This document shows positions 1-5,378 of a stretch of DNA of 8,196 bases, piece by piece. The position numbers were made by a program, and so were the translations under genes. A model generated the notes under the pieces. That model did not search any database and was not told the origin of the DNA. It saw only the letters and a program-made list of their open reading frames with translations. Origin of the DNA: Clostridia bacterium (GTDB lineage Bacteria > Bacillota > Clostridia > Christensenellales > CAG-1252). The stretch lies in assembly GCA_016296985.1 (NCBI GenBank), contig JAEDHM010000063.1, forward strand, positions 1 through 8,196. The letters run 5' to 3'. Each line of letters begins with the position of its first letter. Positions within the stretch are counted from its first letter, which is position 1.

Positions 1-50
1 TTAAAAAAGAATAATACGAACTCCTTTTCGCTCTCGGTGTTCGTATTATT
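1..50 (-). terminator. Rho-independent terminator of the tRNA-Ser gene
   Basis: Positions 10-21 and 39-50 form a perfect 12-bp inverted repeat (AATAATACGAAC / GTTCGTATTATT) with a 17-nt loop. Read leftward, the hairpin is followed by CTTTTTTAA (9 down to 1), the U-tract of an intrinsic terminator. It starts 7 nt after the encoded CCA end of the tRNA, so it should end the tRNA transcript. The stem is AT-rich but long. Confidence 0.88.
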
Positions 51-56
51 CCCTAA

Positions 57-145
57 TGGCGGAAGCGGTGGGATTCGAACCCACGAACCCTTGCGGATTA
101 CCTGATTTCGAGTCAGGGCCGTTATGACCACTTCGATACGCTTCC
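57..145 (-). tRNA. tRNA-Ser with anticodon CGA (reads UCG)
   Basis: On the minus strand the acceptor stem pairs GGAAGCG (145-139) with CGCTTCC (67-61), followed by discriminator G at 60 and a genome-encoded CCA at 59-57. The anticodon stem CCTGA/TCAGG closes loop CTCGAAA (112-106), giving anticodon CGA at 110-108. A long variable arm (AATCC-GCAA-GGGTT) marks a class II tRNA, as expected for serine, and the T arm is GTGGG-TTCGAAT-CCCAC. Its own promoter and terminator flank it, so it looks like a single-gene unit. Confidence 0.97.
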
Positions 146-163
146 TTGTTGTATCGTCCTTTG

Positions 164-192
164 ATTTTAGCACGAGAAGAGAAAAATAGCAA
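164..192 (-). promoter_or_regulatory. Sigma-A type promoter for tRNA-Ser
   Basis: Read leftward: -35 TTGCTA (192-187), a 17-nt spacer, and -10 TAAAAT (169-164). The predicted start is near 157, leaving a 5' leader of about 12 nt before the mature tRNA end at 145. It stands back to back with the glycosidase promoter at 246-274. The call rests on hexamer matches and spacing only. Confidence 0.72.
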
Positions 193-245
193 GAGTTTTC
201 TATGTTTTGTGAAAAGGTTATTTGCGTAAAAAATTTAAAGCAATC

Positions 246-274
246 TTGACAAGTTGAAAGGGTAGTTTTATTAT
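246..274 (+). promoter_or_regulatory. Sigma-A type promoter for the GH30 gene
   Basis: A perfect -35 TTGACA (246-251), a 17-nt spacer, and -10 TATTAT (269-274, 5 of 6 consensus). The predicted start is near 281, giving a leader of only about 18 nt before the ATG at 299. No operator-like palindrome is evident between the hexamers, so the sequence gives no hint of sugar-responsive control. Confidence 0.8.
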
Positions 275-298
275 CAATATAGGACTTTGGGTGATTGT

Positions 299-1753
299 AT
301 GAAAAAAATTTTATATTGTATTGTTTCGGTGATAATACTTTGTACTTTGTCAACTATGCTTTTTTCCTGCGCGCAAAAAGGGGAGCAAGCGGAAAAAATT
401 CAAGTATATTTGTCCTTTTGCTCGGGAGAAAAACTGCTATCCAAAGAAACGCCCCTTGATTATAGCCCTATCGATGAAATAGAGGGTACGGAAATTGTCA
501 TAAATCCACAAAAGAAATATCAAGATTATTACGGGTGCGGTGGCGCCCTTACTCATTCTTCCGCCTTTTTGCTTATGCAAGAAAGCGCCGAGGTTCGAGG
601 GGAAATTTTGCAAGCCTTGTTTGGTAAGGGCGGCGCAAGATTGTCCTTGATAAGGTTGCCAATAGGCGCATCCGACTATATCCCTCAATCTTCCTTTTTC
701 ACCTGTTGCGATACTCAAAACCCCGATATAGCCGACGAAAGTTTATCCAATTTTACTCTTGAAAAAGACGGTGAAATAATCGCCCTATTGAAAGAAATTT
801 TAACCATAAATCCCGATATAAAAATTCTCGCCCTTCCCTGGTCTGCCCCTGCCTGGATGAAGAAAAGCAAAAGCCTTTTAGGTGGGTATTTAGAGGAAAA
901 ATACGAAGGTGTTTTTGCCGATTATCTTATCAAGTTTGTAGAAGAGTACGCAAAAGAGGGTATAAATATTTCCTATCTTTCCCTAGTCAACGAGCCCTAC
1001 GTAAGCGGTATTCAATATCCTCATATGTATATGGACGGCTTGCAAGCAAGTCGCATCACCAGAACTTTAGGAGAAAAACTTGAAGAAAAAAATCTTTCCG
1101 TGAAAATTTTAGGCTGGGATCACAACGTAAACAAGGCGTCAACCTTTTTAAGCGGACTTTTTTCGGACACTGACGCCTACTACCTTTCCGGTATCGCCTT
1201 TCACGGTTATGAAGGGGACTACAACACCGCTTGCGCCCTCTACAGTGACAGTCACCCGGATAAAGAACTTTTTTTGACCGAAATAACCGAGCACTCGGGA
1301 AGTACAGACTTTGGCAACAACTTTGCCTACGCCCTAAAACACGTTACTCTTGCCCCCATAAACAACGGATCGTCCGCTTCTCTATTTTGGAATTTGGTTT
1401 TAACAACGGATGGACAGCCAACACCCGTAGACCACGGCAGCTATTGTTTTGGAATAATCGGATTGGATGACGCCAACCCTCAATCTTTCCAAAAAAGTTC
1501 CGCCTATTACGCCATGGCGCACCTAAGCAAGTTTGCTTACTCAATTGAGGGTAAATCCCCCGAAGCATTGAGAGCGTTGTGTGAAAACCCCAATCTTCTC
1601 GTTTGCGCTCTATTGCGAGGAGACGGTAAAATCGTAATCGCAATAACCAATCAAGGGCAGGGCGAAGAGGTGGTAAAAATCAATTTAGGAGAAAGGGCTT
1701 TCGCCTACGATATGCCCGCCCAAAGTGTTGCAACCTTTCTTCTTCCGAACTAA
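299..1753 (+). CDS. Glycoside hydrolase family 30 lipoprotein (glucosylceramidase / beta-glucanase-like)
   Basis: Probable secreted retaining beta-glycosidase of clan GH-A, 484 aa. The N-terminus (MKK, a hydrophobic stretch, then lipobox LFSC with Cys24) is a signal peptidase II lipoprotein signal, so the enzyme should sit on the outer face of the membrane. GH30 landmarks in order are: YYGCGGALTHS near 75-85 (family GFGGALTD), RLPIG from R119, LPWSAPAWMK around W181-W186, NEP with the probable acid/base Glu232, TEIT with the probable nucleophile Glu328, and the FWNLVLTTDG strand around W364. A C-terminal beta domain follows (about 400-484). Length is normal for the family. The start is ATG 299; an in-frame TTG at 287 would leave only 2 nt after AGGA (281-284), while from ATG 299 that AGGA is 14 nt away, so the ribosome site is weak either way. 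Substrate (glucosylceramide, beta-1,6-glucan or another glycan) cannot be read from sequence. It is monocistronic, between its own promoter and terminator. Confidence 0.92.
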   Translation: MKKILYCIVSVIILCTLSTMLFSCAQKGEQAEKIQVYLSFCSGEKLLSKETPLDYSPIDEIEGTEIVINPQKKYQDYYGCGGALTHSSAFLLMQESAEVRGEILQALFGKGGARLSLIRLPIGASDYIPQSSFFTCCDTQNPDIADESLSNFTLEKDGEIIALLKEILTINPDIKILALPWSAPAWMKKSKSLLGGYLEEKYEGVFADYLIKFVEEYAKEGINISYLSLVNEPYVSGIQYPHMYMDGLQASRITRTLGEKLEEKNLSVKILGWDHNVNKASTFLSGLFSDTDAYYLSGIAFHGYEGDYNTACALYSDSHPDKELFLTEITEHSGSTDFGNNFAYALKHVTLAPINNGSSASLFWNLVLTTDGQPTPVDHGSYCFGIIGLDDANPQSFQKSSAYYAMAHLSKFAYSIEGKSPEALRALCENPNLLVCALLRGDGKIVIAITNQGQGEEVVKINLGERAFAYDMPAQSVATFLLPN

Positions 1754-1756
1754 AAG

Positions 1757-1784
1757 AAAAAGCGAGACCTATCTCGCTTTTTTT
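1757..1784. terminator. Bidirectional intrinsic terminator between convergent genes
   Basis: An 11-bp stem (1757-1767 with 1772-1782; core AGCGAGA/TCTCGCT) closes a 4-nt loop. Rightward it ends in a T run (1778-1784), 3 nt past the GH30 stop codon. Leftward the paired A run (1761-1757, then 1755-1752) reads as a T-rich tract, so the same hairpin can also end transcription of the ECF S-component gene coming from the right. Confidence 0.87.
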
Positions 1785-1808
1785 GTATAGCCAATTCATT
1801 AGTCCTTT

Positions 1809-2321
1809 TTAAGGTTTATCCTTTACCGAAAGTTTTGCTTTTTCAAAAATTTGAATTAAAACCAAACCGATCACAAGACCTGCAACCCCTTGTATGCAGT
1901 TTGCCGGGATATTGACGGCGGAAGGGATAAAACCATAACATGCTCCCTCGAAGATATAATATCCCAAAACCATAAGTATTTCGGCAAGAATACCGCCCAC
2001 CAATCTTGAGGAAAACTTTCCAATTTTTTTACCTAGTTGTTTGGATATAATATAGGCGACAAGTGCCATCAATCCCTTTATCACAAAGGTTACGGGAGCG
2101 TATAAAACGTAGCCCGAAATCAAGTCGGCAAGCGCCGAGCCAAAACCTGCGGCGAAAAAGCCGAAAGCAGGGGAAAGTATCCACCCGGCAAGCAAAACAA
2201 TGCAATCCCCAAGGTTTATATATCCCTTCAAGGGCGAGGGGATTTTGATGATTAATGTGGCAACGCAAACAAGCGCCGTCATCAAAGCAGTTGTAACAAG
2301 TTTTTTAGTTTTCGAGTTCAT
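1809..2321 (-). CDS. ECF transporter S component (substrate-binding membrane subunit, PF07155-like)
   Basis: A 170-aa, very hydrophobic protein with about five to six membrane helices. It carries the features I associate with the PF07155 group of energy-coupling factor S components: a short basic N-terminus (MNSKTKK), helix 1, then the INLGDCIVLLAG segment (near 36-47), a glycine-rich FGFFAAGFGSALADLISGY region (53-71), and YAPVTFVIKGLMAL (73-86). Such proteins bind a vitamin or precursor and dock on a shared EcfA/A'/T module that is normally encoded elsewhere; none is seen here. The substrate cannot be assigned. The start is ATG 2321: an in-frame stop lies just upstream (2339-2337) and no other start intervenes. 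There is no good Shine-Dalgarno before it, which is unusual in this window. It lies 142 nt downstream of tmk on the same strand and may be read from tmk or from an unseen promoter. Confidence 0.85.
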   Translation of the reverse strand: MNSKTKKLVTTALMTALVCVATLIIKIPSPLKGYINLGDCIVLLAGWILSPAFGFFAAGFGSALADLISGYVLYAPVTFVIKGLMALVAYIISKQLGKKIGKFSSRLVGGILAEILMVLGYYIFEGACYGFIPSAVNIPANCIQGVAGLVIGLVLIQIFEKAKLSVKDKP

Positions 2322-2463
2322 ATATACGCACTTGATTCAAATTAACAAGGAAGCCGTCTTTGAACAACTTCCATCATGTACTCCCATAGATGTCCGATTT
2401 TGGAATTATCAAAATCCTATCGTGTGAAAGGTTTTGGCTGATTGAAAGAAAATTTTTTATTGG
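2322..2463 (-). other. Leader between tmk and the ECF S gene with two hairpins and a mini-ORF
   Basis: This 142-nt gap is long for same-strand neighbours here. On the minus strand it holds a 7-bp hairpin (GATTTTG/CAAAATC, 2416-2410 with 2402-2396, 7-nt loop). A second hairpin (GGAAG/CTTCC, 2372-2368 with 2353-2349, 14-nt loop) is followed by a mildly T-rich TTGTTAATTT, possibly a weak terminator or attenuator. GGGAG at 2385-2381 precedes two adjacent ATGs (2377, 2374) opening an 11-codon frame that stops at 2344-2342. No known riboswitch signature (TPP, FMN, THF, preQ1) was recognised. Any regulatory role is inferred. Confidence 0.3.
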
Positions 2464-3090
2464 TCAACCGCTTTCCTCGGCAATCAAATCTTCGGCAATT
2501 TTCAAAATTCCTTTTGCAACCTCTTCCCTTGAGGCAACGGTAGAAACAACTTTGACGTTGTTGTCCCCAAGTCTATCCATAGCCTCTTGATAGCGGTTGA
2601 GAACCTTTCTTTGAAATTCTTTAGTTTCATAAATTTCCATTGACTCACGCTTGCCCAAACGCTTGTCGGTTTCTTCCTCGTCGGCCTTAAGATAGATTAC
2701 AAGGTCGGGTTTAAGCAAATCCCTTGCACGCAAATTGAGGTTAAAAACCCAATCAATGCTTTCGCTCATACAGTTGTACGCCATAGAGGAGAGATAGTAA
2801 CGGTCGCAAACGACGTTTACGCCCTTTTCTAAATGTTCTTTAATACCGCCCTTGCCCTCGATATGCAAAATTCTGTCGGCAAGGAAAAGAGAAGCGATAG
2901 TTGCTTCGGGCGCATCAAGTTCGCCACTGAGGTAGCGACGAATAAGTTTTCCAATTTCGCTGTGACTGGGCTCGCAGGTACTGAAAACAGCATAGCCTTT
3001 TTTACAAAGACCTTCAACAAGCAAACGAGTGTGGGTTGATTTTCCACTTCCGTCTCCGCCCTCCATAACAATAAACTTACCTTTTTTCAT
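2464..3090 (-). CDS. tmk: Thymidylate kinase (dTMP kinase)
   Basis: A cytosolic P-loop kinase that phosphorylates dTMP to dTDP with ATP, an essential step of dTTP synthesis. The 208-aa length is normal. Visible motifs: P-loop EGGDGSGKST (residues 10-19), CEPSHSEIG (39-47) at the place of the usual REPGG nucleotide-site loop, CDRYYLSS (95-102) with the family's DR(Y/F) signature, then DLVIYLKAD and a charged LID region (RLGKRESMEIYE). The Arg-Glu-Pro-Gly-Gly loop is altered to Cys-Glu-Pro-Ser-His; the Glu-Pro is kept, so I expect it to be active. The ATG at 3090 is preceded by GAGGAGC with 6-nt spacing. That site overlaps the stop codon of the upstream 85-aa gene, so translation of the two is probably coupled. 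Confidence 0.95.
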   Translation of the reverse strand: MKKGKFIVMEGGDGSGKSTHTRLLVEGLCKKGYAVFSTCEPSHSEIGKLIRRYLSGELDAPEATIASLFLADRILHIEGKGGIKEHLEKGVNVVCDRYYLSSMAYNCMSESIDWVFNLNLRARDLLKPDLVIYLKADEEETDKRLGKRESMEIYETKEFQRKVLNRYQEAMDRLGDNNVKVVSTVASREEVAKGILKIAEDLIAEESG

Positions 3091-3099
3091 AACCGCTCC

Positions 3100-3357
3100 T
3101 CATTCGCAAAGTTCGATAATCATTTTCACAAAATCCACCGGCTCCATAAAATCACGTGGGAGGTATTTTGCGTGGTTAAATTTTACGATTTGCATATAGT
3201 GTGATGCAAGTGAAACAGGGGTAGATACGTCGAGTTTGGTGCAAATTTCCGCCAAGGTTTCTTCATAATTATCCCTTGTCAAATGCTTTCCGTTTCTCCA
3301 AAGCAAATTGCGACGCATTTTTTCGCCGTCGTCGTAAATCTTAACCCAAAGTTTCAT
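3100..3357 (-). CDS. Uncharacterised 85-aa protein upstream of tmk
   Basis: I do not recognise this family with certainty. The 85-aa product is soluble, with no signal or membrane segment. It begins with a strand-like, charged segment (MKLWVKIYDDGEKMRRNLLW) and continues with likely helices. A run of aromatic and basic residues (HYMQIVKFNHAKYLPRDF) lies near 53-70. The stop TGA (3102-3100) merges into the GAGGAG ribosome site of tmk, 9 nt before its ATG, so the two form an operon and a nucleotide-related or cell-cycle role is possible but only guilt by association. A consensus promoter puts the transcription start on or within 2 nt of the ATG at 3357, and no Shine-Dalgarno exists, so the mRNA may be leaderless. 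The next internal ATG (Met14) also lacks a good ribosome site. Confidence 0.8.
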   Translation of the reverse strand: MKLWVKIYDDGEKMRRNLLWRNGKHLTRDNYEETLAEICTKLDVSTPVSLASHYMQIVKFNHAKYLPRDFMEPVDFVKMIIELCE

Positions 3358-3363
3358 ATAAAA

Positions 3364-3392
3364 ATTATATGCGATAGCCCACCTATTGTCAA
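3364..3392 (-). promoter_or_regulatory. Full-consensus sigma-A promoter of the small gene-tmk operon
   Basis: Read leftward: -35 TTGACA (3392-3387), exactly 17 nt, and -10 TATAAT (3369-3364), a perfect match to both hexamers and optimal spacing. The expected start, 7 nt past the -10, is A3357, the first base of the ATG; the nearest other purine is A3359. It diverges from the atp promoter at 3461-3489. Confidence 0.85.
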
Positions 3393-3408
3393 GTCGAAAG
3401 GATAAAAG

Positions 3409-3501
3409 ATGGAGAAATATATTTCGCTTTCTGAGGACGGGGAAAAGTATAAATTAAGTCTTGATTTACCATTAAAAATGTGTTATAATTTCCAATTATA
3501 G
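3409..3501 (+). CDS. Possible 30-codon small ORF in the divergent region
   Basis: ATG 3409 is preceded by AAAGGA (3397-3402) at 6-nt spacing, as good as the site of atpI. The frame runs 30 codons to TAG 3499-3501, encoding a charged peptide that starts MEKYISLSEDGEKYKLSLDL. No plus-strand promoter is visible before it, and the atp promoter lies inside it (3461-3489), so the atp transcript starting near 3496 would not carry it. It may be a real small protein, a decayed gene remnant, or chance. I do not recognise the sequence. Confidence 0.25.
   Translation: MEKYISLSEDGEKYKLSLDLPLKMCYNFQL
3461..3489 (+). promoter_or_regulatory. Promoter of the atp operon with extended -10
   Basis: -35 TTGATT (3461-3466), 17-nt spacer, and -10 TATAAT (3484-3489), with an extended -10 TG at 3481-3482. 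The predicted start is near 3496, giving a leader of about 63 nt before atpI. The leader shows no strong hairpin or known regulatory motif. A weaker -35 combined with an extended -10 fits steady constitutive expression. Confidence 0.82.
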
Positions 3502-3558
3502 GAAAGACTTGGTTATTGCAAGGCTTGGAAAAATTATATACGGCAAAAGGAAATTTTA

Positions 3559-4104
3559 ATGCGAAAAATCGATAAAGTTATTTGGAAAGAAACCGGATAC
3601 ATTGCGCTTTGGGTGTTGATCCTAAGCCTTTTGATGGAAGCAGTTTTCCTTTTGATCAAAAAATGGGATTATACCGTCCTTACGGGAAATCTTCTCAGCG
3701 CCTTTGTGGGAATTTTAAACTTTTTCCTTATGGGCGTTTTTCTTACAAAGGCCTTGGAAAAGGATGAAAAAACCGCAAAACAAGCAACAAAACTTTCTCA
3801 AGTCTTTCGCATGTTTCTAATTTTCGTCGTTACAGTGGTGGGCGTTTTGCTTGATTGTTTCAACACTTGGGCGGTAGTTATTCCATTGATTTTTCCTCGA
3901 ATCGGGATCGCCCTTCGCCCCTTGTTTAACAAAAAGAAAAAGGGCGCAACTGAAGGTGTTGCGACAGAAATCGATAGTGAAAAAGCCCCCGAAACCTTTG
4001 AGGAAAGGGAAGACAAAAGGGACGACGTTTTTGATGATAAGCAACCTGATATAGCGTCAATTGAGATGACGGAGGAAAAATCCGAGGTGGATACCGAGGA
4101 TTAA
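3559..4104 (+). CDS. atpI: AtpI-like membrane protein, first gene of the atp operon
   Basis: A 181-aa protein with four predicted membrane helices (about 12-33, 42-64, 84-100, 103-120) and a cytoplasmic tail. Position as the first gene ahead of atpB, size of the membrane part, and helix pattern match the poorly conserved AtpI/UncI family, which helps assemble the c ring and is often dispensable. Sequence identity to classical AtpI is not obvious, so the symbol rests largely on context. The tail is odd: after a KKKK stretch (125-128), residues 131-181 hold 21 acidic against 6 basic residues, whereas typical AtpI proteins of about 120-130 aa end soon after the last helix. The start has AAAGGA (3546-3551) 7 nt upstream. 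It lies 17 nt before atpB. Confidence 0.75.
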   Translation: MRKIDKVIWKETGYIALWVLILSLLMEAVFLLIKKWDYTVLTGNLLSAFVGILNFFLMGVFLTKALEKDEKTAKQATKLSQVFRMFLIFVVTVVGVLLDCFNTWAVVIPLIFPRIGIALRPLFNKKKKGATEGVATEIDSEKAPETFEEREDKRDDVFDDKQPDIASIEMTEEKSEVDTED

Positions 4105-4121
4105 ATAAAAATGCGGAAAAA

Positions 4122-5051
4122 ATGAAAGACAAAAAAGTATCTTTTATCATTTTGGATATTCTTTTTATTTTCATGATGATCGCGCCTTTAGTGGGCGCAA
4201 TAATCTTGAAGATTCTTACCGCGCCCCTAAGTGAAGGGGTTTCTGTTTCCGGCGCTCAAATTTACTTTACTATTCCTATGCCTCTTCAAGATTTGCCCAT
4301 AACCGAATCTCAGGTAGTTTCCCTTGCGGTTATCATTGCAATTACCGGCCTTTGCTTGTATCTCACCCATGGTATAAGAGCAGGGGTGAAGACAAAACGC
4401 CAACTTCTCGCCGAGTGGATTGTTGAGTTTGTGGACAAAATGGTAAAGGAAAATATGGGGGATTATTTCCGTGGTTTCGGTCCCTTTATCTCAGGTATTT
4501 TGGCTCTTTCAGCCTTTTCAAGTTTATCATCCCTCTTGGGATTATATCCGCCTACCTCTGATATAAACATTATTGCAGGTTGGTCTATTTTAGTATTTAT
4601 TCTCATCACCTACTACAAAATGAAATGCGGTCCTTGGCACTATATTAAAAGTTTTGGCGAGCCAGTCAAACCTCTTGCTCCGCTTAATATCATAAGCGAG
4701 ATTGCCACCCCCGTTTCAATGACCTTCCGTCACTACGGAAACGTACTTTCCGGCTCGGTTATTTCAGTATTGCTTGCAACTGCATTGCAGGGCTTGTCGG
4801 CAATGGTATTTGGAAAGTTGCCAGGCTTTTTAGGGGATTTTGGTTGGTTTAGGATAGGTATTCCTGCGGTTATGTCCTTATACTTCGACATCTTCAGCGG
4901 TTGTTTGCAAGCCTATATCTTTGCGGTATTGACAATGCTTTACGTTGCAGGCGGTTTCCCCGAAGACGAGTATCAAAGAAGACAGTTTAGAAAGATGCAA
5001 AAGAAGGCGGAAAAAACAAAAGCAAAGGAAGAGGGCAAAGCCCTATTATAA
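4122..5051 (+). CDS. atpB: ATP synthase Fo subunit a
   Basis: The membrane stator subunit that forms the two ion half-channels against the c ring. At 309 aa it is longer than E. coli a (271 aa) and ends in a basic, lysine-rich tail (about 285-309). Recognisable stretches are GLYPPTSDINI, PLAPLNIISEIATPVSM, FRHYGN with the essential Arg203 (family LRLFGN), and CLQAYIFAVLTMLYV with Gln263, matching the E. coli Gln252 region. The family Gly-Glu a few residues after the Arg is replaced by Gly-Ser. The ATG at 4122 has only a weak site (CGGA, 4113-4116); GAGGA at 4096-4100 is 21 nt away and instead suits a 4-codon frame at 4111 whose TGA overlaps this ATG. The downstream atpE start is 28 nt away. 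Confidence 0.95.
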   Translation: MKDKKVSFIILDILFIFMMIAPLVGAIILKILTAPLSEGVSVSGAQIYFTIPMPLQDLPITESQVVSLAVIIAITGLCLYLTHGIRAGVKTKRQLLAEWIVEFVDKMVKENMGDYFRGFGPFISGILALSAFSSLSSLLGLYPPTSDINIIAGWSILVFILITYYKMKCGPWHYIKSFGEPVKPLAPLNIISEIATPVSMTFRHYGNVLSGSVISVLLATALQGLSAMVFGKLPGFLGDFGWFRIGIPAVMSLYFDIFSGCLQAYIFAVLTMLYVAGGFPEDEYQRRQFRKMQKKAEKTKAKEEGKALL

Positions 5052-5079
5052 AATCGATATAAAATTGGAGGAATCTAAT

Positions 5080-5364
5080 ATGTTAGAAATCGCAATTGGT
5101 ATTATTCTCGGATGTTGCGCTTTGGGCGCAGGTGTGGCAATGATTGCCGGTATTGGCCCCGGAATAGGTGAAGGTAACGCAGTTGCAAAGGCTTGTGAAG
5201 CAATCGGAAGACAGCCCGAGTGCAAGGGTAGCGTAACTACTACCATGCTTATGGGTTGCGCTGTTGCCGAAACAACAGGTTTGTACGCATTGATTATTGC
5301 AATCCTTCTTATATTTGTTGCCCCCAACCTTTTGGTTAACCTTTTAATGTCGGTAATCGGATAA
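5080..5364 (+). CDS. atpE: ATP synthase Fo subunit c, with a sodium-type two-carboxylate site
   Basis: The 94-aa hairpin protolipid that forms the rotor ring. Helix 1 (about 4-42) has a complete GxGxGxGxG packing motif (Gly24 to Gly32), then the polar loop GRQPECKG, then helix 2 (about 51-77). The ion carboxylate is Glu64 in VAETTGLY, and Val62, Thr65, Thr66 and Tyr69 match the sodium ligands known from Ilyobacter/Propionigenium c rings (Val63, Ser66, Thr67, Tyr70). At the place of their Gln32 this protein has Glu31, giving two carboxylates in the site. Na+ coupling is therefore inferred. The start ATG 5080 has GGAGGA (5067-5072) at 7 nt, the strongest ribosome site in the operon, fitting the need for many c copies. 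The same frame is open upstream from 4945, but that stretch overlaps atpB and is not used. Confidence 0.97.
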   Translation: MLEIAIGIILGCCALGAGVAMIAGIGPGIGEGNAVAKACEAIGRQPECKGSVTTTMLMGCAVAETTGLYALIIAILLIFVAPNLLVNLLMSVIG

Positions 5365-5378
5365 AATAGGGAGAATAT

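Noticed and set aside
1..192. tRNA-Ser as an integration site with a mobile element
   Set aside because: No integrase gene and no direct repeat of the tRNA 3' end were seen in the window, and the flanking genes look chromosomal.
287..298. TTG at 287 as the start of the GH30 lipoprotein
   Set aside because: AGGA would be only 2 nt away and the signal peptide begins naturally at the MKK of ATG 299.
2321..2348. TTGTTA-16-TATATA on the minus strand as the ECF S-gene promoter
   Set aside because: The predicted start would fall inside the coding region after the ATG, so it could not serve this start codon.
2322..2463. Known riboswitch (TPP, FMN, THF, preQ1, ZTP, fluoride) before the ECF S gene
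   Set aside because: None of their conserved cores could be recognised by eye; only generic hairpins remain.
2439..2467. TTGACC at the end of tmk as the -35 of an ECF S-gene promoter
   Set aside because: No acceptable -10 lies at 16-18 nt; the sequence there is CAATCA or similar.
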